64,000 nt of DNA from CAVQUE01 sp046290435 (GTDB lineage: Bacteria; Actinomycetota; Acidimicrobiia; Acidimicrobiales; UBA8592), in NCBI GenBank assembly GCA_046290435.1, contig JBKAGO010000048.1, positions 16,293-80,292 of the forward strand. Direction: 5' to 3'. Of this stretch, positions 25,370-33,746 are shown one piece after another. Under the pieces are notes generated by a model. That model was not told the DNA's origin. It was given only the letters and a program-made list of their open reading frames with translations, and did no database searches. The position numbers and the translations under genes were made by a program. Each line of letters begins with the position of its first letter. The first letter of the stretch is position 1.

Positions 25370-27067
25370 ATGGCGCTCACGCGTCCACGACTTCAACTGT
25401 CCGTCCGAACCCGGCTCACCTGCTGGTTCATCGCTGTTGCTGTGGCATCTGCATCGGTCGGCTTCTACGCTGTCTCGTCGACGTCGGGTGACCTCGACAA
25501 CATCAGCGACGACACGGCTGCGCTCTATGAGATCAGCCAGGTCCGAACGACCTACACCCAGATGCGGATGGAGCTGATGATCATCGTCCTCGCGGTGGTG
25601 GGCGAGGACGCAGGCGCAGGGTTCCTCCTCGACGACGCCGTCGCCCGTCAGGGGGCCTACGACGCCCAGGTGGATGTGCACCTCGACGCCTGGAAGGAGC
25701 TGACCACCATCGGCGACGAGGCCATCGCCGAGGTCGACCAGGCGATCGCCGAGCATCGCTCGGTCGTCTACGACATTGCGCTTCCGCTCGCACGGGGTGG
25801 CCAGCCGACGCTTCCTCCGCCGGCCGGGCAGGAGCAGTGGGACGTGGGCTCGACGCTGGTCCTGTCGAACCTCCGGTACGGCGCGCTGTCGGACCTGTTG
25901 GTCGAGACTGCCGAGTGGGAGCACGAGCACTTCGAGAACGACGCCGCAGCCGCCCAGGCAACCGCCGACCGCACTCGCAGCCTGGTCCTGTTCGGCGGCC
26001 TCGCCGCCATCGTGCTGGCAGGCCTGATCGGCGCAAGTATCGCCCGCCGCTTCGCCGCATCGCTGCGTGCGGTGATCGGCGTCCTCGACAGCGTTCGTGC
26101 CCGTGACTTCACCGCTCGCGTCCCCGTCAAGGGAACCGACGAGTTCGGCCGCCTGGGCAAGGGCCTCAACGAGACCGTCGAGACGCTCGCACAGCAGGCG
26201 ACGGATCTCGAAGACACCACCAACGAGCTCGCCGATGCGTCGACTGCCCTCACCCACGTCAGCGATGGGCTGAGCCAGAACGCCGCCGAGGTCAGCTCGC
26301 GCACCGGCGAGGTGTCGATCTCGGTGCAGGCGATGTCGAGCCATGCGAGCTCGGTGAGCACGGCGATCGAGCAGATGAACGAGTCGATCCGCGAGATCGC
26401 CGGCCGCGCCGCACAGGCGACGGCGACCAGCCGCAACGGCACCATCGAGGCCCGCAACGCCGCCGAGGCGGTGAACTCCCTCGAAGGGGCCACCGCCGCC
26501 ATCCAGCGCGCGGTGTCTGCGATCGGTTCCATCGCCGAGCAGACCAACCTGCTGGCGCTCAACGCGACGATCGAGTCCGCACGAGCAGGCGAGGCCGGCC
26601 GTGGCTTCGCCGTGGTCGCCAGCGAGGTCCAGGCACTGGCCAAGGAGACCGCACGGGCCACCCAGGAGATCGAGTCGGCCGTCACCCAGGTCGGCGCCAG
26701 CGTCGATCATGCCGTGGCATCGATGCAGCGGGTCGAGGAGCTGATCAACGACGTCGACAGCACCCAGGTGGTCATCGCAGCCGCCGTCGAGGAACAGACG
26801 GCAACGGCGAGCGAGATGGCCCAGGCCGTCGGAATCGTCGCCGCCAACGTCCAGGACGTAGAGCGCGCCCTCGTCGCCGTGACGTCCTCGGCCGATCAGA
26901 CCGAGCAGGGGACCGCCCTGACCCGTGAGCGAGCGGCCCGCCTCGCCGAACTGGCCGAGAGCCTCCGGGCGGATGCGCCGGCCAAGAAGCGCGCATCGTC
27001 CACCTCGCAGCCCAACGCAGCTCACCAGCAGCTCGACCAATTCACCGCTCCGCTGGTGAACGCCTGA
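25370..27067 (+). CDS. Methyl-accepting chemotaxis protein
   Basis: 565 residues. TM1 is at about residues 17-36, followed by an extracytoplasmic sensor domain of some 165 residues, TM2 at about 204-223, a HAMP linker and the cytoplasmic signalling helices. The conserved hairpin tip reads AEQTNLLALNATIESARAGE then GRGFAVVASEV at about residues 389-420. It senses a periplasmic or external ligand and controls CheA. No other che or motility gene is within the window, so it is an orphan receptor here. A strong AGGAGG precedes the ATG at 25370. Upstream, CCATGGGCA occurs twice with a 14-base period (25266, 25280). Confidence 0.9.
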   Translation: MALTRPRLQLSVRTRLTCWFIAVAVASASVGFYAVSSTSGDLDNISDDTAALYEISQVRTTYTQMRMELMIIVLAVVGEDAGAGFLLDDAVARQGAYDAQVDVHLDAWKELTTIGDEAIAEVDQAIAEHRSVVYDIALPLARGGQPTLPPPAGQEQWDVGSTLVLSNLRYGALSDLLVETAEWEHEHFENDAAAAQATADRTRSLVLFGGLAAIVLAGLIGASIARRFAASLRAVIGVLDSVRARDFTARVPVKGTDEFGRLGKGLNETVETLAQQATDLEDTTNELADASTALTHVSDGLSQNAAEVSSRTGEVSISVQAMSSHASSVSTAIEQMNESIREIAGRAAQATATSRNGTIEARNAAEAVNSLEGATAAIQRAVSAIGSIAEQTNLLALNATIESARAGEAGRGFAVVASEVQALAKETARATQEIESAVTQVGASVDHAVASMQRVEELINDVDSTQVVIAAAVEEQTATASEMAQAVGIVAANVQDVERALVAVTSSADQTEQGTALTRERAARLAELAESLRADAPAKKRASSTSQPNAAHQQLDQFTAPLVNA

Positions 27068-27145
27068 CGCATCCGAGGACCGTCTCGACCTGCGCTCGTC
27101 GTCCGGCTCGACCGGCGGCGTGCGCTGATCGAGCCGTCACCGCTG

Positions 27146-28306
27146 TCAGGCGAGGCGATCGCGGCCGCGGCTTGTGATGGCGTCGATCACCGCGGCGTCG
27201 TGCTCGCCGAGGGCAGGGACGGACGTCGATGGTGGCGGGCAATCGCTGATCGCCAGCGCCGGACGGTAGACGGTGGTCGTGCCTCCCGGGATCTCAACGG
27301 TCATGAACCGGTCCCGTGCTGACAGCTGCTCGTGGGCCCACACCTCGGCCGGCTCACGCACGAAGGCATGTGCCACCCGCGCTTGCTCGAGCCGCTCGAG
27401 GATCGCCGCGGCAGGCGTCGAATCGAACACGGCCCGGATCTCGACCTCGAGATCGTCGACGGCCGAGATGCGCGACGGATTGTCGGCGTAGCGGGGGTGA
27501 CGGGTCAGGTCGGGCCGGCCGAGGACCTGTTCGCTGAACGCCACCCACTCGTGGTCGGCCTGGATGGCCACCAGCACGCTGCGCCCGTCATCGAGACCGT
27601 AGAGGCCGTAGGGCGCAATGGACCCGTGCCGGCGGGCGCTGCGACGCGGCGGCACCCCGTCGGCCACCGAGGCGTACACCTGCGGTGCCGTCCACTCGGC
27701 CAGGCTCTCGAGCATCGACACCGAGATCGCCGCACCCTCGCCCGTGCGCTCGCGACGAACGAGGGCCGCGAGGATCGAGCTCAGCGCATACATCGCGCTG
27801 GCGATGTCGGCGGCCGCGAACCCGACCTTGGACATTTCGTCCTCGGAGCCGGTGAGGGCGATGGCGCCCGCCTCGGCCTGGATGGCCAGGTCGTAGGCCT
27901 TGTCGTCGGTGCGGGGCCCGCCCAGGCCGTAGCCCGAGATCTCACACGCGATCAGCGACGGGTACTTCTCGACCAGCTGGGCGGCCTGGATCCCGGCGCG
28001 TTCGGCGGCCGACGGTGACAGGTTCTGGATGAAGACGTCCGCACCGGCGACGAGGGCGTCGAAGCGGGCACGGTCGTCGGGGTCCTTCAGGTCGAGCACC
28101 ACGCTGTGCTTGCCCCGGTTGCCCCAGACGAAGTAGCTGGAGGTCCCGCCGATCTTGGTGTCGTAGGAACGGGCGAAGTCACCGCCGTCGGGCCGTTCGA
28201 TCTTGACGACGGTTGCGCCCAGGTCGGCCAGCTGGCGTGTGGCGAAGGGTGCCGAGACCGCCTGCTCGAGCGCGACGACGACGATGCCGTCGAGCGGTGC
28301 GGTCAT
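27146..28306 (-). CDS. CaiB/BaiF (class III) CoA-transferase
   Basis: 386 residues, normal for the family. The N terminus LDGIVVVALEQAVSAPFATR and LGATVVKIERPDGGDFAR are hallmarks, and NRGKHSVVLDLKDPDDR follows. The catalytic Asp is expected in the AYDLAIQAEAGAI region, where Asp is present. It moves CoA between acyl groups such as succinyl-CoA and a dicarboxylate, in the cytoplasm. It is the last gene of the coupled operon, its ATG sharing four bases with the acyl-CoA dehydrogenase stop. Together the two could activate and desaturate an acid produced by the genes upstream; glutarate is one candidate (inference). Confidence 0.88.
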   Translation of the reverse strand: MTAPLDGIVVVALEQAVSAPFATRQLADLGATVVKIERPDGGDFARSYDTKIGGTSSYFVWGNRGKHSVVLDLKDPDDRARFDALVAGADVFIQNLSPSAAERAGIQAAQLVEKYPSLIACEISGYGLGGPRTDDKAYDLAIQAEAGAIALTGSEDEMSKVGFAAADIASAMYALSSILAALVRRERTGEGAAISVSMLESLAEWTAPQVYASVADGVPPRRSARRHGSIAPYGLYGLDDGRSVLVAIQADHEWVAFSEQVLGRPDLTRHPRYADNPSRISAVDDLEVEIRAVFDSTPAAAILERLEQARVAHAFVREPAEVWAHEQLSARDRFMTVEIPGGTTTVYRPALAISDCPPPSTSVPALGEHDAAVIDAITSRGRDRLA

Positions 28307-29520
28307 GCCTCGCCTCTCGCAGAACGGGGCAGGTAGCCGTCGCGACGCTGGGGCAGCTTCTGGTCGAGCACCCGAGAGGCCACCACGGTGCGCAGGATCT
28401 GTGCGGTGCCGCCGCCGATGGTGAACATGCGCACGTCGCGGTACATCCGCTCGAGCGGGTTGTTGCGCGAGTACCCGGCGGCACCGTGGAGCTGCAGGGC
28501 GTGGTCGACGACGCCGATCGCGGTCTCGGCGGTGAACAGCTTGGCCTGCGCTGCCAGCATCGGATCCGGGAACGGACTGCCGTCGGGGCCACGGGACTCC
28601 GCGGCCCGGTAGGTGAGGCTGCGGGCGGCCTCGAGCTTGGTGGCCATGTCGGCAAGCATCCACTGCAGGCCCTGGAACTCGGCGATGGGGCGACCGAACT
28701 GCTCGCGCCGCTTCACGAACTCGACGGCGAGGTCGTGCGCGCCGGTGGCGATGCCGAGCGCCACGGTGCCCGCACCGACGCGCTGGCTGTTGTAGGCGTT
28801 CATCAGCTCGGCGAAGCCTCGACCGAAGCCCGATGGCGGCACCAGCACCATGTCGGCATCGACGACCATGTCCTCGAAGAGGACCTCCATCTCGGGGATG
28901 CCGCGCAGGCCCATCGTGGGTTCGCGCCGGCCGAGGCGCAGGCCGGGCGTCTCGTCGCGGACGGCGAGGAACCCACCGATGCCCTCGTCGTTGCCGTGTT
29001 CGTCGAACACGCGGGCGAAGATCAGGTGGAGCTTGGACACGCCGCCGCCGGTGATCCAGTGCTTGGAGCCGTTGAGGACGTAGGTGTCGCCGCGACGGTC
29101 GGCGCGGGTGGTCATCTCCGACGCGGCGCTCCCGGCCTCGGGCTCGGTGATGCAGATGGCGGGCTTGTCGCCGGCCAGGACGAAGTCGGCGGCGATCTTG
29201 CGCTGGGCGTCGGTGCCGTAGGCCATGACGGCGGAGATCGCGCCCATGTTGGCCTCGACCACGATGCGGCCGGTGACACCGCAGACCTTGGCCATCTCCT
29301 CGACCACCAGTGCCGCATCGAGGAACGACCGGCCCGGGCCGCCCAGCTCGCGGGGCACGGTCATGCCGGTGAAGCCTGCGTCGCGCAGCGCCTCGACGTT
29401 GTCCCATGGGTAGGCCTCGGTGCGGTCGACCTCGGCAGCACGGGGGGCGATCACCTCGGTGGCCAGCGCCCGGGCCTCGTCGCGCAGGCGCCGCTGGTCG
29501 TCGGTCAGGTCCCAGGTCAT
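28303..29520 (-). CDS. Acyl-CoA dehydrogenase family protein with atypical catalytic position
   Basis: 405 residues in the usual three-domain arrangement. ICITEPEAGS is the FAD/substrate-contact segment, KRREQFGRPIAEFQGLQWML the C-terminal helical bundle and HGAAGYSRNNPLERMYRDVR the FAD tail. The catalytic Glu of the common IYEGT motif is Gly here (TIGGGTAQI), and the alternative helix-G site, usually ER, reads NSQR. Either another residue acts as base, or the enzyme does something other than simple alpha,beta-dehydrogenation. Its ends overlap both neighbours by four bases. Electrons would go to ETF. Confidence 0.85.
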   Translation of the reverse strand: MTWDLTDDQRRLRDEARALATEVIAPRAAEVDRTEAYPWDNVEALRDAGFTGMTVPRELGGPGRSFLDAALVVEEMAKVCGVTGRIVVEANMGAISAVMAYGTDAQRKIAADFVLAGDKPAICITEPEAGSAASEMTTRADRRGDTYVLNGSKHWITGGGVSKLHLIFARVFDEHGNDEGIGGFLAVRDETPGLRLGRREPTMGLRGIPEMEVLFEDMVVDADMVLVPPSGFGRGFAELMNAYNSQRVGAGTVALGIATGAHDLAVEFVKRREQFGRPIAEFQGLQWMLADMATKLEAARSLTYRAAESRGPDGSPFPDPMLAAQAKLFTAETAIGVVDHALQLHGAAGYSRNNPLERMYRDVRMFTIGGGTAQILRTVVASRVLDQKLPQRRDGYLPRSARGEA

Positions 29521-30776
29521 GGGTTTGCTCCAGGGGTGGGGGCGGGCTTTCGTGCGGCGGCGGCCGTCAGGCGCAGCACGTCACGTTGGGCGATGCTGCC
29601 ACCGATGCGGTGGGCGACGGCAGCCGCGCCGTCGATGATCTCGGCGGCGCCGGCACGGTCGCCGGCGCCGAACGCAGTGATGGCGTCGACGAGCGGCACG
29701 ACTGCTGCGCGGAAGGTCTGCGCGTTCTCCGAGGTGGCGTCGCGGTGCGCGCCGTGCACGCCGTCGAGGAACACTGCGGCGCCGGGATGGGCGGGGCGGC
29801 GGGCGAACACCATCGCGGCGTGCACGTCGAGGAACCCGCAGGTGTGGCGTTCGTCGGTGCCGGCCCACCGGTCGGCGAGGACATCCCAGCGCTCGCCGAC
29901 GTCGACGCCGACGAGCTCGAGGCGCCACAGCAACGACGTCAGGTCGCACAACCGGAACGCCGTGGTGGCCGTCGGCACCAGCGCGTCGTGGATGGCGAGG
30001 ACCTCGTCGTGGTCGCCGGCGGCGATGAGGCGCAGCGCCAGGTGCCACCAGATGTGGGTGGCCAGCAGGTCCTGGGTGCGCCACCGGTCCTGGGTGCCGC
30101 CGAGCAGGTCGATCGCGGCGTCCTGCTCGTCGGTCATCTCGTAGACGTGCGCGAGCGCGTGCAGGGCCCAGAGGTCGTCGGGGTCGCGTGCCAGCGCGTC
30201 GAGGCCGGCGGCGGTGGCGTCGTCGTAGTGGCCGGCCTCCTCGAGGGAGAAGGAGTGCATGCCGAGCAGCGCGCCGTAGCCGGGTTCGTCGGGGCCCCAA
30301 CGCTCGAGCGCCTCGGTGGTGGATGCCAGGCGATCGGCGTCGGCGCCGCAGTGCAGGTACACGTCGTGCGCGAACCGCACGGCGGCGAGATCGTGGGTGC
30401 CGGCGGCGGCGTCCCAGCGGTGGCCGGCCTCGACGAAGTCGCCGGCCATCAGCGCGTCGAGCGCGTGGACGTGGGCCTGCTCGCGGGGCGTCGCTGCTCG
30501 GCTGCGGGCCCGGTCGACGTCGGCCACCAGGCCGGGCTGGTCGGGGCGTGCACCGGCCAGGAGGCCGTAGGTGGCGCAGAACACCGACCCCAGCACGAAG
30601 TGCTCGTCGGTGCGGTTGGCGTCGGCGAGCCGGGCCATCGGGTCACCCCGGAAGTGCAGGGCATCGACCCACGCCTCGTCCCACGCGGCCACCGATGCCG
30701 CGTCGGCGGCGGCAACCGGCTCGCCCCAGGCATCGACCAGGGTCTGGCCGGTCGGGGGGTCGGCCGGCGCTGTCAT
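29517..30776 (-). CDS. Tetratricopeptide-repeat protein, TTC38-like
   Basis: 419 residues, cytoplasmic, almost wholly helical. TPR-like units are visible, clearest in MHSFSLEEAGHYDDATAAGL with DPDDLWALHALAHVYEM, a pattern typical of the TTC38 family. No catalytic motif is seen. It sits inside a catabolic operon between a P450 and an acyl-CoA dehydrogenase, with 4-base overlaps on both sides. A scaffold or regulatory role for the pathway enzymes is possible, but function is unknown. Confidence 0.75.
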   Translation of the reverse strand: MTAPADPPTGQTLVDAWGEPVAAADAASVAAWDEAWVDALHFRGDPMARLADANRTDEHFVLGSVFCATYGLLAGARPDQPGLVADVDRARSRAATPREQAHVHALDALMAGDFVEAGHRWDAAAGTHDLAAVRFAHDVYLHCGADADRLASTTEALERWGPDEPGYGALLGMHSFSLEEAGHYDDATAAGLDALARDPDDLWALHALAHVYEMTDEQDAAIDLLGGTQDRWRTQDLLATHIWWHLALRLIAAGDHDEVLAIHDALVPTATTAFRLCDLTSLLWRLELVGVDVGERWDVLADRWAGTDERHTCGFLDVHAAMVFARRPAHPGAAVFLDGVHGAHRDATSENAQTFRAAVVPLVDAITAFGAGDRAGAAEIIDGAAAVAHRIGGSIAQRDVLRLTAAAARKPAPTPGANP

Positions 30777-32047
30777 CGGACCACGACCTCGAGATGTTCG
30801 ATGCCGTTCACGAAGTTCGACGGCACGAACTCGGGGTCGCCGACAGGCTCGACGACCAGGCCGCGGGCGACGATCTCGTCGAGCAGGATCGCCAGCTCCA
30901 GCCGCGCCAGCGACGCGCCGAGGCAGAAGTGGGCGCCGCCGCCGCCGAACGCGACGTTGGCCGGCACCTTCGGGCGGCTGATGTCGAAGCGCAGCGGGTC
31001 GGCGAAGACGGCCTCGTCGAAGTTCGCTGCCGCGTACCACATGACGACCTTGTCGCCGGCGGCCACGGGGGTGCCGGCGAGCTCGGTGTCGACGGTGGCC
31101 GTGCGCCGGAAGTAGAGGATGGGCGACGAGTAACGCAGGACCTCCTCGACGGCGCCGTCGACGACCGCAGCACGCTCGGCCGGGTCGGCCTCGGCGATGC
31201 GGGCGAACTGCTCGGGCCACGCGGCCAGATGCATCGCCAGGTGCGACATCGCCGACCGGGTGGTCTCGTTGCCGGCGAAGATCATGAGTCGGAAGAAGTT
31301 GGTGAACTCGGCATCGGTCAGGCGTTCGCCGTCGACCTCGGACTCGATGAGCTTGGTGATCAGGTCGTCGGCAGGTTCGGCGCGGCGACGCTCGCCGAGA
31401 TCGCGGGCGTAGGTGAAGATGCCGTGTGCGGCCGGCGAGTTGAACGGCAGCAGCCGCAGCTCGGTGGTGTTGCCGTAGGCCGTCGGGTCGAGGGTCTCCG
31501 CCGACGTCCCTGCCACCAGGTGATCGGACAGCTCGATCATGAGGTCGTGGTCTTCGGACGGGACACCCATGATGTCGCAGATGACCCCGATCGGGATGGG
31601 CTTGGCGACCGCCGAGACCCACTCGCCGCCGCCCTCCCGGGCGAGACGGTCGAGGCAGTCGACGACCCGAGCCCGGATGGCGTCGGTGTGGCTCTGCACG
31701 TGACGCGGCGTGAACGCAGCGCTGACCAGGCGGCGCAGCCGGGTGTGGATGGGCGGGTCGAGGTCGATCATCGACGCCCGGGCGTCGAGGGCATCGGCGT
31801 CGATGTCGTAGATCTGGATGTGACCCACTGCAGACGAGTAGGTGCCGGGATCGCGCGACACCTCGACCAGGTCAGCGTGACGGGTCACCGCCCAGAAGCC
31901 GCGGTCGTCGCCGGGGCTGGGCGGGTTCCACGACAGCCCGGGCCGCGCCCGCAGCTCGGCGAAGACGTCCTGGGGGATGCCCTTGGCGTAGAGGTCCGGG
32001 TCGGCCAGATCGGCCGGGGTCGGCGGGTGGGAGGTCGCGTCGGCCAT
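30773..32047 (-). CDS. Cytochrome P450 (first of two in the operon)
   Basis: 424 residues, a soluble bacterial P450. The I-helix oxygen motif is FAGNETTR, the K-helix ExxR is in VEEVLRYSS, and the haem loop is FGGGGAHFCLGASLARLEL with the thiolate Cys. It is clearly paralogous to the P450 at 35086-36333 (shared AYGNTTELRLLPF). It would need the ferredoxin encoded 1.5 kb upstream plus a reductase, which is not in the window. Start ATG 32045-32047; its stop overlaps the TPR gene start by four bases. Likely reaction: hydroxylation of the pathway substrate. Confidence 0.92.
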   Translation of the reverse strand: MADATSHPPTPADLADPDLYAKGIPQDVFAELRARPGLSWNPPSPGDDRGFWAVTRHADLVEVSRDPGTYSSAVGHIQIYDIDADALDARASMIDLDPPIHTRLRRLVSAAFTPRHVQSHTDAIRARVVDCLDRLAREGGGEWVSAVAKPIPIGVICDIMGVPSEDHDLMIELSDHLVAGTSAETLDPTAYGNTTELRLLPFNSPAAHGIFTYARDLGERRRAEPADDLITKLIESEVDGERLTDAEFTNFFRLMIFAGNETTRSAMSHLAMHLAAWPEQFARIAEADPAERAAVVDGAVEEVLRYSSPILYFRRTATVDTELAGTPVAAGDKVVMWYAAANFDEAVFADPLRFDISRPKVPANVAFGGGGAHFCLGASLARLELAILLDEIVARGLVVEPVGDPEFVPSNFVNGIEHLEVVVR

Positions 32048-32052
32048 GGCGG

Positions 32053-33513
32053 TCAGCCCAGCACGAACGGATCGCGGGTGACGCCCTCGATCTCGATCCA
32101 GGTCGTGCGGGTGCGCAGGAATGCGTCGAGCGCTTCGAGGCCGTTGTCGCGGCCGTGGCCCGACTGCTTCATGCCGCCGAAGGGCGCCACCCAGCTGACG
32201 TTGCGGTACGTGTTGATCCACACGGTGCCGACGTCGAGTCGACGGGCCATGCGGTGCGCCCGGCCGATGTCGCGGGTCCACACGCCGGCGGCCAGGCCGT
32301 AGTCGGAGTCATTGGCGAGGGCGACGACCTCGGCCTCGTCGTCGAAGGGCAGCACCGCCAGGACCGGGCCGAACACCTCGTCGCGCACGATGGTGGTGGC
32401 GTTGGTGACGTCGGTCAGCACCGTGGGGCGCACGAACCGGCCGCCGAGGTCGGGGTCGACCACACCGCCGGTGACGACGGTGGCCCCCTCGGCACGGGCG
32501 GCGTCGACCATGGCCAGGATGCGATCGCGTTGTGCGTCGGATGCGGCCGGGCCCATCTCGGTCGCCCAGTCGGCGGGATCGCCGAGCACGAGGGTCTCGG
32601 CGCGGGCGGCGAGACGATCGAGGACCTCGGGGAGGATCGACCGGTGCACATAGGCGCGGGAGCCGGCCACGCAGGTCTGGCCGCTGGCGGCGAATATCCC
32701 GGCCAGCAAGCCGTTGAGTGCGGCGTCGATGTCGCAGTCGTCGAAGAGGATCTGGGGCGACTTGCCGCCGAGCTCCAGCACCGTGGGTGTGAGGTTGGCC
32801 GCGGCGGCGTGGGCGACGTGGCGTGCCGTTTCGGCGCCGCCGGTGAAGGTGATGAGGTCGACACCGGGATGGCTGGTGAGGGCAGCGCCGACCTCGGCGC
32901 CACCGGTGACGACGTTGATCACGCCCGGCGGGAACCCGGCCTCGCCGGCCCGTTCGGCCAGCAGCAGTGCCGTGACCGGGGTGAGGTCCGATGGCTTCAC
33001 CACGACGGTGCATCCGGCGGCCAGCAGAGGCCCGAGCTTCCATGTGAGCAGCGCCAGGGGCGAGTTCCACGGCACGATGGCAGCGACGACGCCGACGGGC
33101 ACCCGCTCGGTGGAGATGACGAAGTTGGGCGCGGGGCTCGGGATGGTCTCGCCGCCGAGCTTGTCGGCCACCCCTGCGAAGTAGCCCAGGAACCCGGCGA
33201 GGCTCTTGGCCTGACCGGTGGTCTCGCGGATGATCTTGCCGTTGTCGCGGGTCTCGACGGCGGCGAGGTCCTCGGCATCACGGGTGAGCAGCTCGCCGAG
33301 GCGGCGCATCAACCGGCCACGCTCGGCGCCGCCCATCGTTGCCCAGGGCCCGTCCGCGAATGCGGCACGGGCAGCGGCGACGGCCACGTCGACCGCTGCG
33401 GGATCGTCGGACACCTCGGCCCACACATCACCCGTGAACGGATTGCTCGTGGTCATCCGCCGCGCCGGCGAAGCCCACGCCCCGTCGATCCAGTTGTCGT
33501 AGGTCTCGGTCAT
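32053..33513 (-). CDS. NAD(P)-dependent aldehyde (semialdehyde) dehydrogenase
   Basis: 486 residues. VPWNSPLALLTWKL, FTGGAETARH, LELGGKSPQ (general-base Glu) and ASGQTCVAGSRAY (nucleophilic Cys) are all present and properly spaced. It oxidises an aldehyde to the acid. Following a GABA-type aminotransferase, a likely substrate is succinic or glutaric semialdehyde, or an amino-aldehyde earlier in the route (inference). Overlaps the ferredoxin gene by four bases; 5 bases separate it from the following P450. Confidence 0.9.
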   Translation of the reverse strand: MTETYDNWIDGAWASPARRMTTSNPFTGDVWAEVSDDPAAVDVAVAAARAAFADGPWATMGGAERGRLMRRLGELLTRDAEDLAAVETRDNGKIIRETTGQAKSLAGFLGYFAGVADKLGGETIPSPAPNFVISTERVPVGVVAAIVPWNSPLALLTWKLGPLLAAGCTVVVKPSDLTPVTALLLAERAGEAGFPPGVINVVTGGAEVGAALTSHPGVDLITFTGGAETARHVAHAAAANLTPTVLELGGKSPQILFDDCDIDAALNGLLAGIFAASGQTCVAGSRAYVHRSILPEVLDRLAARAETLVLGDPADWATEMGPAASDAQRDRILAMVDAARAEGATVVTGGVVDPDLGGRFVRPTVLTDVTNATTIVRDEVFGPVLAVLPFDDEAEVVALANDSDYGLAAGVWTRDIGRAHRMARRLDVGTVWINTYRNVSWVAPFGGMKQSGHGRDNGLEALDAFLRTRTTWIEIEGVTRDPFVLG

Positions 33514-33746
33514 GCGGCGCCGTCCTCCACGATGCGGATGGCGTTGCTCGGGCACTTGTCGACGACGACCTTCGCCCGGTCCAGCGGGAGCCGCCCGCTG
33601 CCGATGACGGCGCTGTAGCCGAGGTCGTCGTCGAGCGCGAACACGTCGGGCTCCAGCAGCTCGCACTGCCCGATACCGACACAGACGTCGGCGTCGATGG
33701 TCACGACGACCGTCGTCTCGGCTCCCCCGTCGGTCGGGTCGCTCAC
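33510..33746 (-). CDS. Small [3Fe-4S]-type ferredoxin
   Basis: 78 residues. The cluster motif is CVGIGQCELLEP with KCPSNAI near the C terminus: three Cys in the spacing of P450-partner ferredoxins, with Gly/Ile where a fourth Cys of a [4Fe-4S] protein would be. It transfers electrons to P450s, probably both of those in this operon. The GTG start is within the GTGA overlap with the aminotransferase stop; its own stop overlaps the aldehyde dehydrogenase start. Confidence 0.9.
   Translation of the reverse strand: MSDPTDGGAETTVVVTIDADVCVGIGQCELLEPDVFALDDDLGYSAVIGSGRLPLDRAKVVVDKCPSNAIRIVEDGAA

Noticed and set aside
24674..27040. Leftward frame (788 codons) opposite the sigma factor and chemoreceptor
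   Set aside because: Shadow of two well-supported genes; no homology features.
28213..30144. Rightward frame (643 codons) opposite acyl-CoA dehydrogenase and TPR genes
   Set aside because: Antisense of recognisable enzymes; composition typical of GC-rich shadow frames.
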